Assembly (NCBI GenBank): GCA_905182715.1
Contig: CAJJCP010000007.1
Coordinates: 1-64,000, forward strand
DNA from: an uncultured Candidatus Poseidoniales archaeon
GTDB lineage: Archaea; Thermoplasmatota; Poseidoniia; Poseidoniales; Poseidoniaceae
DNA length: 64,000 bases
Direction: 5' to 3'
The notes beneath the pieces are model-generated. The model saw only the letters and a list, made by a program, of their open reading frames with translations. It did not search any database and had not been told where the DNA came from. Position numbers and translations under genes: made by a program. Of the stretch, positions 25,833 through 34,745 are shown piece by piece (the first letter of the stretch is position 1; the number at the start of each line of letters is the position of its first letter).

Positions 25833-27359
25833 TCAATTAAGTCCATCAACACGAGCCATAATTTCAGTTGGTCGCACATAGTATTCGGTGATAATTTGAG
25901 AAACTTGGTCTGCTTTGCGGATATCGTTCAAAACCATCCATTCAAGGATGCGCTTCCGAGTACGCAGTTCACGGCGCATATCATCTTGGGAATAATTGAG
26001 TTTGACCATAATCTTCTCCAAGACATAGGATTTTCCACTGAATACGAAATCATCGGTATTCACATCCCAACGGAACACTTCATTGGTGATGATTTCAAGA
26101 GAGTTCGGATCAATTCCAACAATCTCGACCAACTGCTTAGCACGTCGAACACGTCTTCCGTTAATACGGGTCTGGATTTGAATCACACATGCTTCCAAAG
26201 CTGGTAGAAGGACACGAGGTATGTCGATCGGTTTGTTTTCTAATCGGTGAACGAGAGAAGGGACAGAATCGGCGTGCACAGTTGAATACGCACAGTGACC
26301 TGTAGCCATTGCCTGGAACAGAACGTAGGCTTCTGCACCACGAATCTCACCGACAATGATGTATTCGGGCCGTTCACGCAGTGCTGCTTTGAGCAACTCG
26401 AATTCTCCAATCACTCCTTCTGTAGATTCTCCACCGAAACCTTGGCGAGTCAAACCCGGAACCCAGTTTGGTTGTGGGATGTTGACTTCACGAGTTGATT
26501 CAATGGAGACGATTTTCATTTGCCAAGGTATGAAGATGCACATGGCATTGAGTGTCGTCGTTTTACCGGATGCAGTTCCTCCGACAAACAGCATTGGGAC
26601 TTCATTCTGGAATCCAATCCAAAGATAAGCGACCATCAATGAAGACATGGTGCGGAATGCAACAATATCTGCGGGTGAAAACGGGTCGTCTTTGAACCGT
26701 CGAATACAGAATGCAGAACCTCTTGTCGAGATTTCATGGCCTAATTTCATGACAATTCGAGAACCATCCATGAGTGTTGCATCCAGCAATGGAGATGCAA
26801 CTGAAATGTGCTTGCCACAACGTTGAGCGAGTTTGATAACATACGATTCAAGTTCGTGGTCGGTGTTCCATACGCAGGTCGTTTCGACCGATTCAAATTT
26901 CCGGTGGTAGGCAAAGATTGGTACTCCGGTGCCGTCCATGGAAATATCTTCGACGTTAATGTCATTCATGAGGACGTCCATTTGCCCATATCCAATGAGG
27001 TCACGGCGTAAATAATAGAAAATCTTGGATTTCGACTTTTTATTAATTTTCATGCCGTAGGCTTTGATGACTTTATCCATTGCAGTGCGAATATATGCTT
27101 CAGGATTCGCATCAATCTCTTCGATATTTGCGGTAAGGGAGCGAATAAAGATGTCGAGAATCTCGTCACGGTATTCTTGTTCTTTTTTGGTCATCGGTGG
27201 TTCGATGATTTGATAGATGATATTGAGCGTTTGTTTGTCACGAACAATCCGGGCAAAGGCGTGCGGTGGCAAGACTGGGTACTTGTCAAGTTCGTCGTAC
27301 TGGGCACGTTGTTTTGCCCGCTGACGCTTGCCTCCACCTTTGTTTTGTTTTCTCGCCAT
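25833..27359 (-). CDS. Type II/IV secretion system ATPase (FlaI/TadA/VirB11-like)
   Basis: Assembly ATPase of 508 residues, first gene of the pilus operon. Walker A VGGTASGKTT (about 259-268), an acidic box, Walker B EYIIVGEIRG (about 332-340) and the His box GHCAYSTVHAD (about 354-364) are all intact, followed by the usual ENKPIDIPRVLLP segment. The lysine/arginine-rich first 25 residues are variable. The enzyme powers extrusion of a pilus or archaellum-like filament. It starts after AGAGGGTG in the 132-base gap to the UPF0200 gene, which otherwise holds only a weak AT-rich stretch. Confidence 0.93.
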   Translation of the reverse strand: MARKQNKGGGKRQRAKQRAQYDELDKYPVLPPHAFARIVRDKQTLNIIYQIIEPPMTKKEQEYRDEILDIFIRSLTANIEEIDANPEAYIRTAMDKVIKAYGMKINKKSKSKIFYYLRRDLIGYGQMDVLMNDINVEDISMDGTGVPIFAYHRKFESVETTCVWNTDHELESYVIKLAQRCGKHISVASPLLDATLMDGSRIVMKLGHEISTRGSAFCIRRFKDDPFSPADIVAFRTMSSLMVAYLWIGFQNEVPMLFVGGTASGKTTTLNAMCIFIPWQMKIVSIESTREVNIPQPNWVPGLTRQGFGGESTEGVIGEFELLKAALRERPEYIIVGEIRGAEAYVLFQAMATGHCAYSTVHADSVPSLVHRLENKPIDIPRVLLPALEACVIQIQTRINGRRVRRAKQLVEIVGIDPNSLEIITNEVFRWDVNTDDFVFSGKSYVLEKIMVKLNYSQDDMRRELRTRKRILEWMVLNDIRKADQVSQIITEYYVRPTEIMARVDGLN

Positions 27360-27491
27360 GTGTGCACCCTCTGCCGAAGCAATTTATCACAGCCTATGGC
27401 CGACTATAACACTTGGGTGAAACACACCCCTAAAACCGCTACCCTGCGGCCCAAACTGATAAACCGTAAAACGCCTGTTTCTTGAGAATGA

Positions 27492-28049
27492 TTATTCTTG
27501 GTTTGTAAACGATTTAAGCCAAGTAAAACACGAACTTCGAAACATCTCTAAATTGACATTATTGTCAATTAAAAAATCCGATTCAGCGATGATTTCTTCT
27601 AAGCCCCAGCCACGCTCACGTGTGTCGCGAGTTTCAAACGCTTGCCGATCCCCATCTTCCGAACGTCCACGGTTTTGAATCCGGGTAAATCGAGTGTCTG
27701 GTGATGCAACGACGGCTAAAGAAGAGAACTTCTCACCCCAGCGCTGTTCAAATACCACCCGTTCAGCGGTACCCCGCATACCTTCAATCAAAACGATTGA
27801 ATGTGATTCAAGATGAGTGTCAACGGCATCTGCCAAACGTACTGCAAGAACATCCTCGCCATGTTCAACACGTAATTGAGCTGCGATTTCACCAAATATG
27901 CCGGGAGTCTCTTTGAGTTCTAAACGAGTGACTTCAGCACGAACCATATCTCCCATTGAGAGGACTGGAATATTGTTTTCAAAGAGTACATTTGCAAATT
28001 CTCCTTTGCCAGAACCCGGCATACCGCACACCGCTACGACTCTGGCCAT
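27492..28049 (-). CDS. UPF0200-family nucleotide kinase (dephospho-CoA kinase-like)
   Basis: P-loop protein of 185 residues, cytoplasmic. The N-terminus VVAVCGMPGSGKGEFANVL holds Walker A directly after the start, as in archaeal UPF0200 proteins, which look like dephospho-CoA kinases or adenylate kinases. SMGDMVRAEVTR and LIEGMRGTAERVVFEQRWG and RGRSEDGDRQAFETRDTRE are further family-type segments. The substrate of the family is unsettled. ATG at 28,049 is selected since this puts the P-loop near residue 9; the frame is open upstream into the end of the ABC permease gene. Confidence 0.8.
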   Translation of the reverse strand: MARVVAVCGMPGSGKGEFANVLFENNIPVLSMGDMVRAEVTRLELKETPGIFGEIAAQLRVEHGEDVLAVRLADAVDTHLESHSIVLIEGMRGTAERVVFEQRWGEKFSSLAVVASPDTRFTRIQNRGRSEDGDRQAFETRDTRERGWGLEEIIAESDFLIDNNVNLEMFRSSCFTWLKSFTNQE

Positions 28050-28111
28050 GCTTGTTGGGCGTAAGCGAATGCACATCAAGATACCTCCATCTTCAGGGCG
28101 TTGGATACGAT

Positions 28112-29824
28112 TCAGTTCGAAAACTCTGCTCGGCCCCATCGTCGGTCCATGAGTTTCCACAGCAAAGCAGACGCTAAGATCAATGCAACTGATATGGCAA
28201 TCATTCCTTTGTAACCTTGCTCGACCATACTTTGGTCATACATTGCAGCTGTTGCAGCAAGTCCACCCTCCGAGGTTCGTTCCCACCAATTACCATACAG
28301 GGAAACATCACCTTGGGTGAATGAAAGGAGGAACAAGAGGAGCAATGGAATCACGGTACCAATCCAAAACCAAATCATAATCGAGGCATCGAAAATGGCT
28401 TTATTTGGTCGTAAACCCATCAAGAATGCAGTGAGTGCGACGATGTAAATCGAATTTGCAAACATGACGATAATACTGGTTGGTAACGCACCCCATTCAT
28501 CGAGTCGCCAGGCCATGAGGACAATGAAAATCAAAGAAATCCATGAAGTAGCAAGGAAATACACAACGACTTTCGCTCGTATGAGTTGTGGGACGCCAAG
28601 AGGTAATCCATTCATGAATTCAGGTGAATCTAAAATCGTTAACCATGAATAGAAATTGAAACCGAAGAATCCAAGAAACGGTGCATATGAAAGTAAATTA
28701 ATTGGGATTGGTGCTTCTGCGAAATCAACGAGCCATGCCATTCCGAGCAGTACTAAAAGTGGAATGGCGTATGACACAGTCATCTTTTTAATCGAACCGG
28801 AACGAATCAAATCTACGAATTCCTTTGCCACTATTAATCGAATTTCACCTTTGCCAAGAAAACCCAAACGGTTGTAGATTGGTGTGAGAAGTTCTGCTCG
28901 TTCGACAACGGATACATCAAAATCATCGATGATGAGTGCAGATGAACAGAGTCCAACTGCTAAACTTGCCAGTAATGCAAGTACAGTGCCCAGTATACTC
29001 TGTGAGTTTTGAACACCTAACCCCCAGAGCATCGTGCCGATATCGAATTTACCCAGGCCAATGGCGATCCCCAGTGCCACAATAAGCATGGGTCCAAAGA
29101 TGGTAAACGGTCGCCCACGCATCCATAGCGCCGAAGCAAGGAAAGCAAGAGCGAGTCCTTGGGCTAAGGTGATAATCATTGCAATCCATGTCCAAGGTAG
29201 GCTGGACCATTCCAAAGGTGTGGAAATACCTGCAAGTGATTCAAGCAAGATTCCGACCGCCATTCCAGCAACAACTGGAGAGAGAATAAGCATGACGTAG
29301 AAGCTCAAATCCTTGATGAAATAGGCGAAATGGGCAACTGAATTTGGAAGAGGTTGGAGTGCTGGTGCGGCTAAAAGGTAATTTTTAGTTCCTGAACGAT
29401 GAACAATTGCATCATGGCCCATGAATGCAAAAGTACCCATTCCAAGGCTGAACATCAGTAAAGGTAGATGGAGAGCGAATCGTAATTCTTGCCAGGTAAA
29501 CGTCTTTGATTCAATATCCGATACTTGGGCAGATGAATCGCCTACGAGAAATTGTAAACCGATGGTTGTGATGGCAGTTACCAGAGTTAACAAGAGAGGA
29601 AATAAGACCATTTGACGCTTCTTAGCGAATTCAAGACTTTTCCGCCCTTCTTCCTTGAACATCACGAGAAAGGTTGTAGAAAAAGCATTCCAGCCACGTA
29701 ACGGTTCATGCAATTGTTGATCATGAGCACTGGTCCCCAATGAGTTGCCAGATTCCGGTGCCGGCTGAACATCGGCAACTTCATCCCAATCACGGGAGAC
29801 TACGCTCACTCCACTCACGTTCAC
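28112..29824 (-). CDS. ABC transporter permease (ABC-2-like exporter)
   Basis: Large membrane protein of 570 residues with about twelve hydrophobic segments, arranged as two groups separated by a cytoplasmic stretch (residues about 285-335, RAELLTPIYNRLGFLGKGEIRLIVAKEF). The cytoplasmic N-terminus has about 75 polar residues. Its GTG start overlaps the stop of the ATP-binding protein (GTGA), proving pairing. No substrate-binding protein is present, so export or lipid/membrane-protein handling is more likely than uptake. Specific substrate cannot be told. Confidence 0.85.
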   Translation of the reverse strand: MNVSGVSVVSRDWDEVADVQPAPESGNSLGTSAHDQQLHEPLRGWNAFSTTFLVMFKEEGRKSLEFAKKRQMVLFPLLLTLVTAITTIGLQFLVGDSSAQVSDIESKTFTWQELRFALHLPLLMFSLGMGTFAFMGHDAIVHRSGTKNYLLAAPALQPLPNSVAHFAYFIKDLSFYVMLILSPVVAGMAVGILLESLAGISTPLEWSSLPWTWIAMIITLAQGLALAFLASALWMRGRPFTIFGPMLIVALGIAIGLGKFDIGTMLWGLGVQNSQSILGTVLALLASLAVGLCSSALIIDDFDVSVVERAELLTPIYNRLGFLGKGEIRLIVAKEFVDLIRSGSIKKMTVSYAIPLLVLLGMAWLVDFAEAPIPINLLSYAPFLGFFGFNFYSWLTILDSPEFMNGLPLGVPQLIRAKVVVYFLATSWISLIFIVLMAWRLDEWGALPTSIIVMFANSIYIVALTAFLMGLRPNKAIFDASIMIWFWIGTVIPLLLLFLLSFTQGDVSLYGNWWERTSEGGLAATAAMYDQSMVEQGYKGMIAISVALILASALLWKLMDRRWGRAEFSN

Positions 29825-30618
29825 TCCTCCTCGTCATCCTGATTTTTTATGCCTTCATCACTCAATCGCTCAACGTCTTCAATCGAACGCCCTACCAATC
29901 GAATAAAGACATCTTCAAGTGTTTCATCCTTGGATTTTTTGAGTCCTTTCACGGTTCCAGCTGCAAGCACTTTGCCGTTGTTAATAATCGCCATCCGGTT
30001 ACACATCCGTTCAGCCATTTCCAAAACGTGTGAACAAAGGAAAATAGTTCCACCATTTTTGACGTGCTCAAGCAGCCAATGTCGGCATTTCCTCTGATAA
30101 ATCGGGTCGAGGTTCGCGAAGGGTTCGTCGAGAAACAAGAGTTTGGGTTTGTGAATAAAAGCGGCAGCAAGCATTACTTTCTGACGCTGGCCTTTGGACA
30201 AATCCTTGCACATCGTGTCTCTTTTTTCTTCCAATCCAAACCATTCAATCCAGTGTTCTACTTGCTCATTAAGATTTTCAACGGTCCTTAATTTGGCTAC
30301 GAACTCGAGAAACTCAACCGGTGTAAGAAAAGAGGGTGGAGATTCAGACTCGGGAACAATACCAATGTTTGCTTTGACTTTCTGTGGGTCGGATACAGCA
30401 TTGATTCCAAGTACCTCAATCCGCCCTTTACTTGGACGAAGTTGGCCGGTAAGGAGTTTGATAAAGGTAGATTTACCTGCACCATTTGGGCCAAATACGC
30501 CAAAAAACTCACCAGCATGGACCTCGACATTGAGAGGATGTAATGCAATGAAGTCACCGTATTTCTTGGCCATGTCTTCAGCCATTACCAGTGGAGCAAG
30601 TGATTCAACCATGTGCAT
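29821..30618 (-). CDS. ABC transporter ATP-binding protein (CcmA/NatA-like)
   Basis: Nucleotide-binding subunit of 265 residues for the adjacent permease. Walker A FGPNGAGKSTFIKLL, Q-loop region VPESESP, signature DLSKGQRQKVMLAAAFI and Walker B KLLFLDEPFANLDPI with the switch His in CSHVLEMAE are intact. Typical of one-NBD exporters of the ABC-2 type. Start at 30,618 is used; ATG 30,585 (MAEDMAKKYG) is equally plausible and would remove a short non-conserved leader. The acidic C-terminus ends in DDEEE. Divergent from the crotonase gene. Confidence 0.92.
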   Translation of the reverse strand: MHMVESLAPLVMAEDMAKKYGDFIALHPLNVEVHAGEFFGVFGPNGAGKSTFIKLLTGQLRPSKGRIEVLGINAVSDPQKVKANIGIVPESESPPSFLTPVEFLEFVAKLRTVENLNEQVEHWIEWFGLEEKRDTMCKDLSKGQRQKVMLAAAFIHKPKLLFLDEPFANLDPIYQRKCRHWLLEHVKNGGTIFLCSHVLEMAERMCNRMAIINNGKVLAAGTVKGLKKSKDETLEDVFIRLVGRSIEDVERLSDEGIKNQDDEEE

Positions 30619-30717
30619 ACCACATCATCATGGTCTTTGAGTTCTTGGTTTCTCCATCATGAAAAGTCCAATTTAAGCGGTCGGTGAAATGATGAACTGA
30701 AACCTGCTGGGGGTGGT

Positions 30718-31560
30718 ATGGGCGCCCCGCAGACCGATGTACTTTCGATTGAAGAAATCCCCGTTAATGACCAATTGGACTTGGGTTCAGTGGCCCTCGT
30801 GACCATTCATCGTCCCGACAAACTGAATGCATTGAATGCTGAAGTTATGGCGAGCCTGAAATCGATGGTCACATGGGTTGAAGCAACCGATTCAGTACGC
30901 GTTGTGGTACTTACTGGTGCTCAACCAAATACTCCTCCGGAAGGGAAGCGAGCTAAACCGAATGCCTTTGTTGCAGGTGCAGATATTACCGAATTTGTCG
31001 GTAAGCGTAGCGATGATATCCGAACGATGTTCACAGATAATGCGGTTGAAGCCTTGTGGAATTTAACGAAACCAACCATTGCTATGGTTGATGGTTTCGC
31101 ACTCGGTGGTGGCTGTGAAGTTGCTTGTTCATGCGATCTACGTATCGCCAGCGATCGCTCACGATTTGGTACGCCTGAAATCAACCTTGGGCTGATTCCC
31201 GGATACGGTGCAACTCAACGTCTTGTACGCCTTATTGGCTATGGTAAAACGATGGAGATGGTAATGACTGGAGAAATGATTGATGCGAATGAAGCGCATC
31301 GTGTTGGCTTAGTCAATCATGTCTGCACTCCAGATGATTTGCGAGAGTATACGCTTGACATGGCTCGTTTAATAGCCAGTAAATCTTCAAACACACTTCG
31401 AGTTGGAAAGCAGACGATTCGTTCTGCGCTTGATGTTGGATTGACTGAAGGAGTTGCAATTGAAGCAGAAGCCTTTGCAAGTCTGTTCGACTCTGAAGAC
31501 AAAGACATCGGTGTCGAGGCTTTCCTAAGCCGAGAGACACCTCAATGGAAGCACAAATGA
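30718..31560 (+). CDS. Enoyl-CoA hydratase (crotonase)
   Basis: Probable fatty-acid oxidation hydratase of 280 residues. It has HRPDKLNALNAEVM, the oxyanion motif FVAGADITEF, and VDGFALGGGCEVACSCDLRIAS containing the first catalytic glutamate. The second is in TPEINLGLIPGYGATQRLVRLIG. Both catalytic glutamates are present, so water addition to trans-2-enoyl-CoA is expected. A strong GGGGGTGGT ribosome-binding site precedes ATG 30,718. An insertion of about 8 residues (QPNTPPEGKRAKPN) before the oxyanion loop is longer than usual. Confidence 0.9.
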   Translation: MGAPQTDVLSIEEIPVNDQLDLGSVALVTIHRPDKLNALNAEVMASLKSMVTWVEATDSVRVVVLTGAQPNTPPEGKRAKPNAFVAGADITEFVGKRSDDIRTMFTDNAVEALWNLTKPTIAMVDGFALGGGCEVACSCDLRIASDRSRFGTPEINLGLIPGYGATQRLVRLIGYGKTMEMVMTGEMIDANEAHRVGLVNHVCTPDDLREYTLDMARLIASKSSNTLRVGKQTIRSALDVGLTEGVAIEAEAFASLFDSEDKDIGVEAFLSRETPQWKHK

Positions 31561-31637
31561 ATATGGCTTACGCCTTCTGGTGTTTGAGCGACGGGTGGAA
31601 GATTTCCCTCCACCGTGGGGCATGGACAGGCTACTCT

Positions 31638-32033
31638 TCACCGGCTACGGTAACCATTCTCACGTGCAAAGTCGCGAAAGTGTGCCATATGGACAGCGTT
31701 CGCTCTGACAAAGCGGCGAGGCATAACGCCTTCCCAACGACCGAGGAGACCGTTCCAAACGCGGTCACATACAGTCGCTTGTAAAATCTTGAGCAAGCGT
31801 TGGTTGGTTGCCGTCTTAGCGGCTTCTGTCGGGCAGCAAGGCCCTTCGCTACGGTTCTCGTCTTGCTTGGCGCGTTGCTCCAACTTCTCAGCAACCCATG
31901 CAAGGCGAACCTTTTCAGCTTCAGGGTTATTAGCAATAGGGTTTGCTTTACCAGTTCTTCGGGCGCCAGTTGGGCGTCCAGTGCGTCGATCCTTACCGTT
32001 ATGGAACGGCTTAATGTTACGGTTAGTTCTCAT
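31638..32033 (-). CDS. Small basic protein of unknown function
   Basis: Strongly basic 131-residue protein. The first 30 residues (Arg/Lys/Gly/Asn-rich, NGKDRRTGRPTGARRTG) look disordered and nucleic-acid binding. A helical middle (VRLAWVAEKLEQRAKQ), a CCPTEAAK motif and a C-terminal helix (RWEGVMPRRFVRAN) follow. I do not recognise a family; a ribosome- or RNA-associated role is possible by composition. Reality is supported by a GGAG ribosome-binding site 10 bases before ATG 32,033, a strong TATA box at 32,198-32,207, and a separate transcription unit. Competing frames on the opposite strand lack these signals. Confidence 0.6.
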   Translation of the reverse strand: MRTNRNIKPFHNGKDRRTGRPTGARRTGKANPIANNPEAEKVRLAWVAEKLEQRAKQDENRSEGPCCPTEAAKTATNQRLLKILQATVCDRVWNGLLGRWEGVMPRRFVRANAVHMAHFRDFARENGYRSR

Positions 32034-32177
32034 GATTTTTATCTCCAGATATGTCTATGGCGTTGCCAAAACTTCGCCATTGCATAATGCTTATCTGGAT
32101 ATTTAGTTCATCATGAGTTCTCCTTTTCGAATGTGATTGTCGGCAGTTGCTTCGGATGTGGTGTCACTTCTGCCTAC
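32034..32177 (-). promoter_or_regulatory. Structured 5' leader of the small basic protein
   Basis: From the TATA box at 32,198-32,207 the message should begin near 32,177, giving a leader of about 145 bases. On the coding strand it contains a ribosome-binding site followed by a three-codon mini frame (ATG ATG AAC TAA, about 32,104-32,115). Nested stems then follow: outer TCCAGATA (32,098-32,091) with TATCTGGA (32,051-32,044), inner ATGGCG (32,080-32,075) with CGCCAT (32,062-32,057). The outer stem covers part of the ribosome-binding site of the downstream gene, so translational control is possible. Confidence 0.4.
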
Positions 32178-32197
32178 AACTTAACATGGTGTCGACT

Positions 32198-32207
32198 CTA
32201 TATAAAA
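32198..32207 (-). promoter_or_regulatory. Strong archaeal TATA box
   Basis: The reverse strand reads TTTTATATAG preceded by GGCGC, a good BRE/TATA combination and the strongest promoter-like sequence I see in the window. It serves the small basic protein and its leader. The remaining part of the 32,034-32,244 gap next to the CPBP gene holds a short GCCCTAAGAAGGGT inverted repeat. Confidence 0.6.
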
Positions 32208-32244
32208 GCGCCAAAGGATAGCCCTAAGAAGGGTCTTTTTACTT

Positions 32245-32997
32245 TCAAAAACCGATGACTATTTTCCAGGCAATTGCAAAAATAGCAACATCTGCAAAAG
32301 CATGTGCTATCCACGCAATCCAAATGCTTCGATATTCGAGATACAACCATGAAAAGACTGTTCCACCGATGAAGACTCCTATTGAAGCAATGATTGCACC
32401 GAGCGGATCGAGAAAGAAGATGAGTGCAATACTGTGGTGCAGCGTGAATACTGCTGAAGAAAGAAATGATGAGCGCCATTTCCCTTCAACAAATTGCTCG
32501 ATTTTAGAAGTAATAAACCATCGAAATACGTATTCCTCCAGTACAGAATTTATGAACACCCAAAACACAATCGCTGCGGCAAATTTCCACGGAACAGTCA
32601 AGCCAACTGGGTCGAGAATTGCCTTCAGGGCATCAGGCTGTAGCATCTTTTCTCCAAGAACAAAATAAGCAAGCCATACAACAAGCATCATTCCAATCCC
32701 GAGAATGAAAGCCATGCTCCATCCACCCTTTTCAACAGGGGAGAACGAAATCTTCTGTTTTTCTATACGCAAATGCCAAAATGCAGGTAAACCGAAAATC
32801 CATATTTTGATGACTATAAAAACCACCACAGCGAAAGCCCCTGCTTTGAGGGCAAATCCTGTTATGACTGAGATACTCGGTGCAATAGCAACTAAGAAGA
32901 GTCCTAACAGTGCAACCTTTCGTTTCCGAAGGAGGACTTTTGAATTCTCAAGGGGGTCTTCGGTCATTTGACTCAAACCACACTTACTGCAACCCAT
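32245..32997 (-). CDS. CPBP/CAAX-type intramembrane metalloprotease family protein
   Basis: Membrane protein of about 250 residues. After a polar start come about seven hydrophobic segments. The family motifs are seen: EExxxR (VLEEYVFRWF), the His of SSAVFTLHHSIALIF and the late WIAHAFADVAIF. These proteins include CAAX prenyl proteases and bacteriocin-immunity-type enzymes; the target here is unknown. ATG at 32,997 is used; TTG at 33,027 would overlap the stop of the previous gene, and ATG 32,967 is another option. The N-terminus has two cysteines (MGCSKCGLS) only if 32,997 is the start. Confidence 0.8.
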   Translation of the reverse strand: MGCSKCGLSQMTEDPLENSKVLLRKRKVALLGLFLVAIAPSISVITGFALKAGAFAVVVFIVIKIWIFGLPAFWHLRIEKQKISFSPVEKGGWSMAFILGIGMMLVVWLAYFVLGEKMLQPDALKAILDPVGLTVPWKFAAAIVFWVFINSVLEEYVFRWFITSKIEQFVEGKWRSSFLSSAVFTLHHSIALIFFLDPLGAIIASIGVFIGGTVFSWLYLEYRSIWIAWIAHAFADVAIFAIAWKIVIGF

Positions 32998-33023
32998 CTT
33001 CAATGTTGACACGAATCTTTGTG

Positions 33024-33944
33024 TCAATTTCCGATTTCATCTTTCATTTGGGCCAAAGCCAAGCTTGCACTTGGAAGGGGAAGTGGTAGTGCCATCGGTG
33101 CTCCATCGAGGCCAAGAAGCGGTGGCAGTGGACTTCCATCAGGTCCAATCAACGGTGTAGGTTCCTCTCTGCCTTGCACTTTTTCAAAGCCATCATCGAG
33201 AGCCGTTCGAAGTTTCAACACTCGAGTCTCATCGATTCGAATAAATGTGGCTCCGTAAATATGTCCGGATTCAGGATGCTCAGGTGTCACTAAAACCGAT
33301 TGACCATGACCTGGTGTTTGTAGCAGTGCAACCAAATCTTCTCCAGCAGTTTGTTCTTCCCACATACGTGCAGTTGATGCGCGAATATCTGCCAGTTGTC
33401 CTCTACGTCGCAATTCGATTTTTTGTCGAATTTCATCATGCTTTATTCTTCTTTTAAGAATCGCCGATTCAATATCTGCATTTTCTACAGAGTCCGGGCT
33501 CATTTCAACTACAAATTCGTCGGCAACATGGACTTCATCCATCTCAAGTGTGACTTCGACTATTTCTTCATCGTGAATTACGGTATCGATGGTCATGGCG
33601 GCGAGGCTTTCTTCTCTTTTTGATTCAGCCGCTTGTATTTTAGCAAGTTTTCGTTCTCGCAAGGTTGCTCCATCAAGTTCGCCTTCAGTGACTGGCAGTG
33701 GGATTTCGAATTCATTCTCAAGTTCACTTTCTTCTGCTTCAACAGTTTGCGTGTTTTCTGAAACGGTGCGTTGAGCGCTCGGAGCAGATTTTTTTGATCC
33801 CATCATAATCCATGCAAAGGAAAAGACAAGCACGGCTGCGATACAAATCCATTTGAATTCGTCGGTTAGTTCACCAGCTTCTAACAGGTAGAATGCCGCT
33901 ACAGCGAGGGCACAAAGTCCAGTCACCGATCGTATGAATCCCAT
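33024..33944 (-). CDS. Membrane-anchored coiled-coil protein, unknown function
   Basis: Protein of 306 residues with two N-terminal membrane segments (about 6-22 and 31-47), a long acidic stretch (many Glu, EAEESELENEFE), and charged helical segments likely to form coiled coils (LRERKLAKIQAAESKREE; LKRRIKHDEIRQKIELRRR). A Pro/Leu-rich C-terminus (PLIGPDGSPLPPLLGLDG) follows. No family recognised. ATG 33,944 follows GAGGGAC; a TTG at 33,953 is the upstream alternative. It is transcribed ahead of the CPBP gene, possibly in one unit. Confidence 0.7.
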   Translation of the reverse strand: MGFIRSVTGLCALAVAAFYLLEAGELTDEFKWICIAAVLVFSFAWIMMGSKKSAPSAQRTVSENTQTVEAEESELENEFEIPLPVTEGELDGATLRERKLAKIQAAESKREESLAAMTIDTVIHDEEIVEVTLEMDEVHVADEFVVEMSPDSVENADIESAILKRRIKHDEIRQKIELRRRGQLADIRASTARMWEEQTAGEDLVALLQTPGHGQSVLVTPEHPESGHIYGATFIRIDETRVLKLRTALDDGFEKVQGREEPTPLIGPDGSPLPPLLGLDGAPMALPLPLPSASLALAQMKDEIGN

Positions 33945-33977
33945 GTCCCTCAACTCACTCCAGTTACTATTAACTTA

Positions 33978-34643
33978 TCATGCTGATGGCAACTGACGTA
34001 GTAAGTCGTTTAATGCTCTACTACGATGGCTGTAGGCCTGTTTTTCTTCGATTGAAATTGCTCCAAAGGTTTTGCCATGTGTGCTTTTATCTCCGTATTC
34101 GCCTGGTGGGAGAGATTCTCCAAATGAATCGAGATCGTTAGGAGTAAATACCGGGTCAAAACCAAATCCTTCTTCCTCACAACTTTCCAAAGCAATCCAT
34201 CCGGGGCACCTCCCATTTCCATAGAGTATTTTACCGTTCATCCATATTGCAGCAACCGCTTGAAATTCTGCCGAGCGCAATTGAGCACACTGAATCGTAT
34301 CTTGGCTTTGGAGGTGATCAAGTAATCGAAGAATACCATTGTAGCCTATTGTTTCCAATGCGTAAGCGGAGTATACTCCTGGGAAACCGTTGAGAGCATC
34401 AATGAACAGTCCAGCATCTTCAACCAAAACCATATCTTCGGATTGTTCACCATTCGGTAGGTGCGATAATGCTTGAGCAATTTTCGATTGTGCGACCTCT
34501 TCGAGCGTATCCGCTTGTGGTTCAACAATGGTGCCAGAATCAACGATAAGTTGGCGAACAGTATAGCCTAAAGGTTGCAGATGATGTGTGGCTTCTTTGA
34601 GTTTACCAGCATTACCTGTAAGGAACCAAATTGTTCGCGTCAT
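33978..34643 (-). CDS. rdgB: XTP/dITP pyrophosphatase (RdgB/HAM1)
   Basis: Nucleotide pool sanitising enzyme of 221 residues hydrolysing non-canonical purine NTPs (XTP, dITP, ITP) to monophosphates. Motifs: FLTGNAGKLKEATHHL at the N-terminus (T/S-G-N-x-x-K), VEDAGLFIDALNGFPGVYSAYAL (catalytic Asp region), GFGFDPVFTP and SHRSRALNDLL at the C-terminus. All conserved family positions visible are intact. The gene stands 34 bases upstream of the coiled-coil membrane protein gene. Confidence 0.93.
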   Translation of the reverse strand: MTRTIWFLTGNAGKLKEATHHLQPLGYTVRQLIVDSGTIVEPQADTLEEVAQSKIAQALSHLPNGEQSEDMVLVEDAGLFIDALNGFPGVYSAYALETIGYNGILRLLDHLQSQDTIQCAQLRSAEFQAVAAIWMNGKILYGNGRCPGWIALESCEEEGFGFDPVFTPNDLDSFGESLPPGEYGDKSTHGKTFGAISIEEKQAYSHRSRALNDLLRQLPSA

Positions 34644-34745
34644 GGCTCTGCTATGGCTTTTGTATATTGAGTTCTACGGAGGAAATCGCTCATATCGTAT
34701 TTATTTGAAGCGAGCCTTCAAAGGCCAACCTCCTGAGCCGTTGTT

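Noticed and set aside
31789-32106. Plus-strand frames (105 and 95 codons) opposite the small basic protein
   Set aside because: The reverse strand has a strong TATA box and GGAG site in the right place; the plus frames have neither.
32221-32240. GCCCTAAGAAGGGTC followed by TTTTT resembling a bacterial terminator
   Set aside because: The T-run is on the plus strand, but no plus-strand gene is upstream; the short 4-bp core stem is weak for the reverse-strand gene.
34644-34745. Fluoride riboswitch upstream of crcB
   Set aside because: I looked for the conserved GGNGATGG core and pseudoknot partners and did not see them.
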